Assembly: GCA_019694555.1 (NCBI GenBank)
Contig: JAIBBS010000046.1
Coordinates: 1 to 48,211, forward strand
Direction: 5' to 3'
DNA: 48,211 nucleotides
Source of the DNA: Nannocystaceae bacterium
GTDB lineage: Bacteria; Myxococcota_A; Polyangia; Nannocystales; Nannocystaceae
Under the pieces are notes generated by a model, which was not told the DNA's origin, did no database searches, and worked only from the letters and a program-made list of their open reading frames with translations. Positions 42,249 through 48,211 of this stretch are shown piece by piece (within the stretch, counting starts at the first letter, position 1; each line of letters begins with the position of its first letter). The position numbers and the translations under genes were made by a program.

Positions 42249-44524
42249 CCCGCGCGAGCTACCGTGTCCACGTCGTGACCCACCACGATGGCCGTCGCAC
42301 CGCGCGGCTGGTGCCGTCGCGGCCGTCCCACTCGCGCGCGCCCTCGGCCTACGGCACCAGCGACGAGGCGGTGCTGGGCGAGCTGGCGCTGGCACTGCAA
42401 GAGCGACCCGAGCTCGCGGCGACGTTCGCGTGGCACGAGCCGCTGCAGCTGCGACGGCTCGCGCTCGAGGTCCATCCCCAGTCGGTGATCGACAAGCGCA
42501 TGGTCATCGGCGAGCGCCGCATCCCGCTGCGGTTGGGCTACGCCTGGGCCGCGCTGCCCAAGGGCGGCTTCAAGATCGTGGTGCCCGCGCTGGGGTGGAT
42601 GTTCGTGCTCGAGGCGCTCGAGCTCGCGCCGGAGATCCTTCGCCAGGCCGTGGGCACCGCGCTGCTCGGTGGTCACGCCGCGGAGATCTATGCCTTGCGC
42701 GACGCCGTCGACGAGCGCGTGCTGACGTGGTCGCCGACCCTGGCCAGCCGGCGCGACGAGGCCGAGCCCGACGAGACCGAGGTCGCAGCCGTGCTCGCGA
42801 CCGTGGCCGAGGACTGGGTCGCCCGCGAGAAGCGTCGCGTCGGTCGCCGCCTGGTGGGGCAGTTCGACTTCAGCGCCCAGCTGCCGCTGCTGCTGCGCGA
42901 GCGTCCGCGGTCGCTGCTGCTGGTCGGACCGGCGGGTGTGGGCAAGACCACGTGGGTGCGCGCGCTGGCGCGGATGCTGGGCAAGCGCGAGAGCGAGGAT
43001 CCGCCGCCGCGGATCTGGGCCAGCACCGCCGATCGCATCGTCGCGGGCATGAGCTACATCGGCATGTGGGAGCAGCGCTGCCTCGAGCTGGTCGCGGCGC
43101 TGTCGGGCCGCGCCGATCTACTCTACTTCGATCGGCTGGCGCCGCTGCTGGCACCGCAGACCGGTCGCTCCTCGATCGGCGACCTGCTGCTGCCCGCGGC
43201 CCAGGCCGGCAGCATCGCGCTGCTGTCCGAGTGCACGCCGGACGAGTACGAGCGCGCGCTGCAGAAGGCACCGGCGCTGTCGTCGATCTTCCACGTCGTC
43301 GAGATCGAGCCGCCCTCGGCGGCCGCGATGCCGGGCATGCTCGCGAGCTGGTACGCGCGCGAGCGTCCGGATCTCGCCATCGACGGGGCCGGCTGGCGTC
43401 GGCTGGTGCAGCACCTCGAGCTGCTGCAGCGCGACCTCGCGTTTCCCGGCAAGGGCTTTCGCTTCCTCGACGCGCTGGGCAAGCTGTTCGAGCCTGCCGC
43501 GGGTGCGCCCGGCACCACCACGCGCGAGCTCGGGCCCGAGGACGTCAGCGCCGCGTTCGCGCAGGTCACCGGCCTGCCGCTCGAGCTCATCTCCGACGCG
43601 CGCCGGGCCGATCGCGATCACATCGCGGCGCAGCTGCGCGCCGGCGTCGTGGGACAGGACCAGGCCTGCTCGACCGCAGCGCGCGTGCTGACGCGGCTCA
43701 AGGCCGGACTCAACGATCCCGCGCGACCGGTGGGCAGCCTGTTTTTCGTCGGGCCCACCGGCGTGGGCAAGACCGAGCTGGCCAAGCAGCTGGCGCGCTA
43801 CATGTTCGGCAGCGCCGACAAGCTCGTGCGCGTCGACATGAGCGAGTACATGCTGCCGGGCGCGGCGCAGCGCCTGCTCGCGACCGGCCGCGGCGTCCGC
43901 AGCCTGGTGGAGCAGGTGCGCGAGCGACCGCTGTCGCTGGTGCTGTTCGACGAGATCGAGAAGGCCCACCCGGAGGTCTTCGATCTGATGCTGGGCCTGC
44001 TCGGCGAGGGCCGCGTGACCGACGTCGACGGACGCCTGGTCGACTTCCGCATGACGCTGGTGGTGATGACCAGCAACATCGGCGTGCGACGACAGGCCGG
44101 CCCGGGCTTCGGCGACGGCGGCAGCGGCACCCAGGATCTGCTCGCAGCCGTGCGCGCGCACTTCCGGCCGGAGTTCTTCAACCGCATCGATCACGTGATC
44201 CCGTTCCGCGCGCTCGAGCACGCCGATCTGGCGCGCATCGTCGAGCTCGAGCTGGCACAGGTGTCGCGACGCGTGGGGCTGTCGCGCCGCAACCTGCGGC
44301 TCGAGGTCGACGCGGCCGCGCGCGCGCTGCTGGCGACGCGCGGCTGGCATCCCAGCTACGGCGCGCGCCCGCTCAAGCGCGTCATCGAGGCCCAGATCGT
44401 CGCCCCGGTCGCGGCGCTGCTGGCGGAGCAGCCCGCGCTGCGCGACCGCACGATCCACGTGGTCGCGACCGCACCGGCGCGCACGGCCGCCGACGCGGTC
44501 GTGGTCGTGCTGCCGCCGGGCTGA
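42245..44524 (+). CDS. ClpB-like AAA+ protein C
   Basis: 759 residues, starting at the ATG overlapping B's stop (ATGA). The N-terminal region (1-200) again lacks Clp repeats; IPLRLGYAWAALPKGG and IVVPALGWMFVLEALELAPE match in pattern the N-terminal regions of A and B. AAA domain 1: GPAGVGKTT (228-236), pore loop AGMSYIGMWEQR (Tyr271), Walker B FDR (Asp296-Arg297), no arginine fingers. AAA domain 2: GPTGVGKTE (Lys509), LFDEIEKAHP (Asp569, Glu570), TSNIG, arginine finger Arg647, sensor-2 Arg708 in GARPLKR; the pore loop is shortened. It is the smallest of the three and has no C-terminal extension, so it may be the core hexamer subunit. End of the operon. Confidence 0.87.
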   Translation: MTRASYRVHVVTHHDGRRTARLVPSRPSHSRAPSAYGTSDEAVLGELALALQERPELAATFAWHEPLQLRRLALEVHPQSVIDKRMVIGERRIPLRLGYAWAALPKGGFKIVVPALGWMFVLEALELAPEILRQAVGTALLGGHAAEIYALRDAVDERVLTWSPTLASRRDEAEPDETEVAAVLATVAEDWVAREKRRVGRRLVGQFDFSAQLPLLLRERPRSLLLVGPAGVGKTTWVRALARMLGKRESEDPPPRIWASTADRIVAGMSYIGMWEQRCLELVAALSGRADLLYFDRLAPLLAPQTGRSSIGDLLLPAAQAGSIALLSECTPDEYERALQKAPALSSIFHVVEIEPPSAAAMPGMLASWYARERPDLAIDGAGWRRLVQHLELLQRDLAFPGKGFRFLDALGKLFEPAAGAPGTTTRELGPEDVSAAFAQVTGLPLELISDARRADRDHIAAQLRAGVVGQDQACSTAARVLTRLKAGLNDPARPVGSLFFVGPTGVGKTELAKQLARYMFGSADKLVRVDMSEYMLPGAAQRLLATGRGVRSLVEQVRERPLSLVLFDEIEKAHPEVFDLMLGLLGEGRVTDVDGRLVDFRMTLVVMTSNIGVRRQAGPGFGDGGSGTQDLLAAVRAHFRPEFFNRIDHVIPFRALEHADLARIVELELAQVSRRVGLSRRNLRLEVDAAARALLATRGWHPSYGARPLKRVIEAQIVAPVAALLAEQPALRDRTIHVVATAPARTAADAVVVVLPPG

Positions 44525-44543
44525 GCCGTCCACGCGGGCGCGC

Positions 44544-44574
44544 TTGACAGTGCCCCGGTGCGGCGCCGTAGCCT
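44544..44574 (+). promoter_or_regulatory. Promoter of VKOR-DsbA gene
   Basis: A perfect -35 TTGACA (44544-44549), 19-nt spacer, and TAGCCT (44569-44574). The GTG start codon is 8 nt downstream at 44583, so the mRNA is probably leaderless. It also marks the end of the AAA+ operon 20 bp upstream. Confidence 0.6.
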
Positions 44575-44582
44575 TGCCTCGC

Positions 44583-45761
44583 GTGTCGGAGAACCGCTCG
44601 CGGCCGTGGCTGCCACTGCTGTTCGTCGCGCTGCTGGGCGTGGCCGACGGCGTGTACCTCACGCTGGTGCACCTCGACTACGAGGTCGGACGCGCCGGCC
44701 TCGCGAGCGCGTGCCATCAGTTCTCGTCGACCGGCTGCAGCGTCACCGCGGGACGCTACGGCGACTTCGCGGGTGTGCCGGTCGCGACGCTCGGCCTGGG
44801 CGGCGCGCTCGCGACCGCCGTGCTCGTGGCGCTGGCGTGGCGCCGTGCCAGCCGCTGGGAGGACCCGCTGCGCGCGGGCGTGGTCGTGCTCGCGGCGCTC
44901 GCGGTGATCGCCTCGCTGACGATGGCGGTGTTCTCGACGCTCGAGGGCGCGTGGTGTCCGTTCTGTGTCGCGTGGTACGGCATCAACGCCGCGCAGGCGT
45001 GGCTGGCGTGGCGCTGCCGCGACCCCCATCTGGGCGTGCGCGACCTGGTCGATGACGCGCTGGGCCTGCCGTCGCTGGTCGCCGCGGTGGTGTTCGGCGT
45101 GAGCGTGACCGGCACGATGCTGTGGTACGGCGCGCGCAAGGTCGCGCTCGAGGCCGAGCGGGACGCCGCGATCATCCCGGCGCTGGTCGCCGAGCTGCGC
45201 GCGAGTCCGCCGCAGCGCGTCGCAGTGCCCGACGCACCGCGCAAGGGCCCGGCCGACGCCGAGATCGTGATCGTCGAGTTCGGCGACTTCGAGTGCCCGC
45301 ACTGCCGCAAGCTCTACGAGGCGGTCGAGGCCACCCTCGCGAGCAGCCCACGGCGCATCGCGATCGAGTTCGCCCACTTCCCGCTCGACTCGAGCTGCAA
45401 CCCCAGGGTCGATCGCCGCCATCCCCACGCCTGCGGCGCCGCGATCGCGGGTGAGTGCGCGCGGCGGCAGGGCAAGTTCTGGGAGCTGGCCTCGGAGTTG
45501 TTCGCGCACCAGGACTCGCTCGAGCGCGAGGCGCTGCGCGAGTACGCCGGTGGTGTCGGGCTCGACGTCGACGCATTCGATCGCTGCATGGTCGATCCCG
45601 AGGCGGCCGCGCGCGTCACCGCCGACGCGGAGCTCGGCCTGGCGCTGGGCATCACCGGCACGCCGACGTTCTTCATCAACGGCTACAAGTGGACCGGGGC
45701 CATGCCCGCGGCGGTGCTCACCGGCGTGATCGAGGGCCTGCTCGCGCCGGCCAACCCGTAG
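44583..45761 (+). CDS. VKOR-DsbA fusion, disulfide bond formation
   Basis: A 392-residue protein joining an integral membrane vitamin K epoxide reductase-like domain to a thioredoxin-fold DsbA-like domain. VKOR part (residues 1-190, four or more helices): loop cysteines Cys44 and Cys52 (ACHQFSSTGC) and the active CXXC Cys125/Cys128 (WCPFC). DsbA part (about 215-390): Cys238/Cys241 in FECPHC and the cis-Pro loop TGTPTFF (Pro361). The fused pair should oxidise exported thiols and pass electrons to quinone. This fits the many Cys-rich exported proteins encoded in this window. GTG 44583 is the first start compatible with the promoter; it follows the AAA+ operon by 58 bp. Confidence 0.94.
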   Translation: MSENRSRPWLPLLFVALLGVADGVYLTLVHLDYEVGRAGLASACHQFSSTGCSVTAGRYGDFAGVPVATLGLGGALATAVLVALAWRRASRWEDPLRAGVVVLAALAVIASLTMAVFSTLEGAWCPFCVAWYGINAAQAWLAWRCRDPHLGVRDLVDDALGLPSLVAAVVFGVSVTGTMLWYGARKVALEAERDAAIIPALVAELRASPPQRVAVPDAPRKGPADAEIVIVEFGDFECPHCRKLYEAVEATLASSPRRIAIEFAHFPLDSSCNPRVDRRHPHACGAAIAGECARRQGKFWELASELFAHQDSLEREALREYAGGVGLDVDAFDRCMVDPEAAARVTADAELGLALGITGTPTFFINGYKWTGAMPAAVLTGVIEGLLAPANP

Positions 45762-45770
45762 CAGCCGCGG

Positions 45771-47009
45771 TCAGTCGCCGACGCAGTACTCGAGCGAGCG
45801 CAGCGGCTCGCCCGCAGGCCCCTCGAGCCCCGGCGGCGGCACCTCCACGAAGCACGCGTCCATGACGTCGCCGTCGAAGCGCAGGCGCAGGTAGCCGTAG
45901 CGCGGCACGCCCACGCCCTGGTACGCCCCCGCGGTGCCGACGATGGTCTCGTGCACGCGCGTGCCGCCGATGTCGATCGCGGGGAAGTCGTGCAGCGCGT
46001 GGGCGTGACCCGCGAGCACGCGGTCGACACCGGCCGCGGCGAACTCGACCAGCGCCTGCTCGGCGAGGTCCTCGCGCGTCCAGCCCGCGCCGGTGATGCC
46101 GGCGTAGGGCGGATGGTGCATGACCGCGAGCAGGTGGCGGGCGTCGCCGCGGTCGAGCAGCTCGGGCAGTCGCGCCTGCACCGAGCGCGCGATCGCACCG
46201 CTGCCGGTGTCGAGCATCGCGACGTGCACGTCGCAGACCTCGAGCGCGTAGTTGCCGGGGCCGAAGCGACGATTGAACAGCGGGTGCAGCGGGCGGTACA
46301 CGTCGTGGTTGCCGGGCACCACCGCGGTCGGGATCGGCAACCGCGACAGGATCTCGGCCACGGTCTCGAACTCGTCCTCGCGCGAGTTCTCGGCCAGATC
46401 GCCCGCGATGAGCAGGCCCAGCAACGGCTCACCCGCGGCCTCGGCCGCACGGTGCTCGTCGCCCAACCGCGCGACGATGCGCTCGAACTGCAGCGGGTTG
46501 GTCTGGATGTCGGCCGCGACCGCGAGGCGGAAGCGCGCGGGGCAGTCACGCCAGCTGCGGATCCACAGCGGCGCGTCGTCGTCGAGATCGATCGCGAGCG
46601 TGCGCTGCAACCCGCCGCTCGCCGGCACCTCGGTCGCACCGACGGCGACGTGGGCCGCGGGATCGACGTTGTCGAGCACCAGCGTGAGCGAGGCGGGCTG
46701 CCCCGGCGCGCGCTGCAGCGACAGCGCGAACGACCCCGGCCCCGCGACGCGGGCCTCGATCGTGCCGGGTTCGCGCTCGCGCAACAGGCCGCCGGCGATC
46801 CACGACTCGGCGGTGCGCGCGTCGGGTTGTTGGAAGCGCAGCTCGACGCCGGTCTCGGTCCGCAGCCGCGCGAACTCGTTCTCCGCGATCACGCGGCACT
46901 CGGGGTTGCCGTAGTCGGGCGAGCTGCACTCGGGCTGCACGCAAGCGCCGGCGCCGGGCGCCAGCGACGTCAACGCGATCGCGGCGACGAGGGCTCGGGG
47001 GTGGTTCAT
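45771..47009 (-). CDS. Exported calcineurin-type metallophosphoesterase
   Basis: A 412-residue protein with a signal peptide (hydrophobic core about residues 6-20; Cys near residue 23 could be a lipobox, GAGAC, though atypical). Residues about 25-165 form a Cys-containing beta-rich domain. The metallophosphoesterase domain follows: LAVAADIQTN, GDLAENS, PGNHDVY, VMHHPPYAG and AGHAHALHDF. The first metal motif normally reads DxH; here it is D-I-Q, so one ligand position is changed. Substrate unknown; a periplasmic or surface phosphoesterase is inferred. The ATG overlaps the stop of the upstream gene by 4 nt (ATGA on minus). Confidence 0.88.
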   Translation of the reverse strand: MNHPRALVAAIALTSLAPGAGACVQPECSSPDYGNPECRVIAENEFARLRTETGVELRFQQPDARTAESWIAGGLLREREPGTIEARVAGPGSFALSLQRAPGQPASLTLVLDNVDPAAHVAVGATEVPASGGLQRTLAIDLDDDAPLWIRSWRDCPARFRLAVAADIQTNPLQFERIVARLGDEHRAAEAAGEPLLGLLIAGDLAENSREDEFETVAEILSRLPIPTAVVPGNHDVYRPLHPLFNRRFGPGNYALEVCDVHVAMLDTGSGAIARSVQARLPELLDRGDARHLLAVMHHPPYAGITGAGWTREDLAEQALVEFAAAGVDRVLAGHAHALHDFPAIDIGGTRVHETIVGTAGAYQGVGVPRYGYLRLRFDGDVMDACFVEVPPPGLEGPAGEPLRSLEYCVGD

Positions 47010-48211
47010 GGCTTCGTGCTCCTGCGCCGTCGTGGGCGGGTCGGCGTCCGCAGATCCGGCAACACCGCGCCGACGGTCGCGACCGTGGCCAGGCCGTTGC
47101 CGACGATCGCACCGAGGCTGGCCTGCACCGCCGTCTTGGAGCCGCGTGGGCGCACGCGCAGGCTCCACTCGACGTGCACCGGACCGAGGAATCCGATCAC
47201 GGGTCCGAAGTTGATGCCGCGGCCGTCGAAGCGCGAGTGCACGTAACCCAGCGACAGCAGACCCGTGACCCCGGCACGCCGCGCGCGACCGTCCCGCCGC
47301 GGCCGCGCGGTGAACGGCACGTCGAGGTCGTACCAGGCCTCGGCGTACAGCGGTGCGACCACCGGCTTGCCGCGCGACAGCGTGCGGTCGCCGGGCTGCG
47401 AGTACGAGACGATGTCGAAGCGCGGCCCCAGCATGAAGGTGAAGCGCTGGCGCGGTGAGACGTACCACCGTGCGCCGACCAGCAACGGCAGCAGCATCGT
47501 GCGCTCGATCGAGCGCGGCGATTGCCCGGCCAGATCCAGGCGATCGCGGCGCAGCTGGACCTCCGGGCGCCAGCGCAGCTCCGCGCGACCCAGCCGCGAC
47601 GAGCGGCGCGACACCGGATACGGCAGCATCGTCGCGAAGTCGAGCGCGAGGCCGACGGTGGTGCGTCGCTGCTGCAGCGCGACCGGGCGCGCGCCGCCGA
47701 CGAGCTGCTGCGGTCGCGGATCGACCTGACGCTCGGCGCCGAGCCAGCCACCGACGTCGGCGAGCAGACGCATGCGGCTGGTGCCGTCGCGAAACCACCA
47801 CGTCGGCGCGGCGCGCAGCGACATCAGCGGTGGCCGGCGCTCGCTGGTCACGGTCGAGCCCGCGCCGACCAGCGACAGCCCGAGCGTCTCGCGACGCACG
47901 CGGTCGTCGACCATCGGTCCGTCGCCGATCGTGCGCCCGGCGAGCATGCCCAGCAGCGCACCGGCGCCCGCGACCGCACCGGTGCCGACCATCAGCGTCG
48001 CGGGGTCGCCCTTGGCGAGGCGGTCGCCGAGCGCAAACAGGATCGCGGCCGCGCTCGCGCCTGCGATCGCGCCCAGCGACAGCAGCAGCACCCGCGCCGC
48101 ACCCGGGCGCGTGCACGGCTCGGTGGAGGGATCGCAGCACAACGCGCGCACGCGATCGCAGCCCGGCGCGGTCCACTGCGCACTGCCCCCGGCGCGCGGC
48201 GCCGCGGCAGC
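47006..48211 (-). CDS. Outer-membrane-like protein, 5' end outside window
   Basis: The minus-strand frame is open to the right edge, so the true start lies beyond the window; GTG 48151 is an internal candidate only. The visible N-terminal part has Cys-rich CDRVRALCCDPSTEPC, then two hydrophobic Gly/Ala segments (VLLLSLGAIAGASAAAILFAL and GTGAVAGAGALLGMLAG). After that come roughly 270 residues of alternating strands (LRAAPTWWF, RMRLLADVGG, FTFMLGPRFDIVSYS, YAEAWYDLDVPF), compatible with an outer-membrane beta-barrel. The C-terminus is Arg-rich. Its stop overlaps the phosphoesterase start, so the two are likely co-translated. Confidence 0.68.
   Translation of the reverse strand, partial: AAAAPRAGGSAQWTAPGCDRVRALCCDPSTEPCTRPGAARVLLLSLGAIAGASAAAILFALGDRLAKGDPATLMVGTGAVAGAGALLGMLAGRTIGDGPMVDDRVRRETLGLSLVGAGSTVTSERRPPLMSLRAAPTWWFRDGTSRMRLLADVGGWLGAERQVDPRPQQLVGGARPVALQQRRTTVGLALDFATMLPYPVSRRSSRLGRAELRWRPEVQLRRDRLDLAGQSPRSIERTMLLPLLVGARWYVSPRQRFTFMLGPRFDIVSYSQPGDRTLSRGKPVVAPLYAEAWYDLDVPFTARPRRDGRARRAGVTGLLSLGYVHSRFDGRGINFGPVIGFLGPVHVEWSLRVRPRGSKTAVQASLGAIVGNGLATVATVGAVLPDLRTPTRPRRRRSTKP

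Noticed and set aside
35206..44524. ClpV of a type VI secretion system
   Set aside because: No other T6SS genes are nearby, there are three paralogues, and the domain 1 losses and release-factor-like tails do not fit ClpV.

Overview
The window is very GC-rich DNA with dense gene packing and no gene-free stretch longer than about 250 bases. Many products are lipoproteins whose lipobox cysteine is followed by an acidic motif (often CGGDD) and a long Ser/Thr/Gly linker. There are also kinase-TPR signalling proteins and Cys-rich repeat proteins with CDCGCG motifs. This combination points to a Myxococcota (Polyangia/Nannocystis-like) chromosome. That is inference from protein style; no rRNA, tRNA or other taxonomic marker is present. 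I see no CRISPR array and no phage module, and only one transposase-like gene.

Layout. 1-14 kb: a left-edge partial gene of unknown function, a repeat-rich lipoprotein, a small lipoprotein coupled to an exported pirin, an ECF sigma factor cluster (secreted/beta-rich protein, sigma factor, membrane-anchored partner), an acidic Cys-rich lipoprotein, another lipoprotein, a LysM-MepA-type murein endopeptidase, a DUF459/SGNH lipoprotein, a PDZ protein and a phosphofructokinase. 14-25 kb: a Cys-rich lipoprotein with seven repeats, two overlapping GT-C membrane glycosyltransferases, a 1038-residue Ser/Thr kinase with an N-terminal zinc finger and C-terminal TPRs, a small exported protein, a lipoprotein and an exported methyltransferase. 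25.4-32.4 kb: a five-gene plus-strand operon (GT2, methyltransferase, PTPS-related membrane protein, anchored beta-rich protein, GT39-like protein) in which every junction is a 4-nt ATGA/GTGA overlap, probably for surface glycan synthesis. 32.4-35.0 kb: a CaiB/BaiF CoA-transferase and an IS91-type transposase on the minus strand.

35.2-44.5 kb holds the most unusual content: an operon of three large, divergent ClpB/ClpA-like double-AAA+ proteins (called A, B and C here; 1122, 1225 and 759 residues) joined by 4-nt overlaps. In all three the first ATPase domain keeps a P-loop but has lost the Walker B glutamate (DN, DD, DR) and the arginine fingers. The second domain has a full catalytic set but lacks the canonical GYVG pore loop. 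All three replace the Clp N-domain with their own N-terminal region. A and B end in segments that read like the PCRF domain of class I peptide-release factors, without a GGQ domain. B also carries an insert resembling the C-terminal domain of ribosomal protein L7/L12. Together these suggest an undescribed unfoldase-like complex working at or near the ribosome.

44.6-48.2 kb: a VKOR-DsbA fusion for disulfide formation, an exported metallophosphoesterase, and a right-edge partial outer-membrane-like protein coupled to it.

Several genes have a TANNNT-type -10 element only 8-14 nt before the start codon, suggesting leaderless or very short-leader mRNAs. Convergent gene pairs are separated by strong hairpins that include the stop codons.
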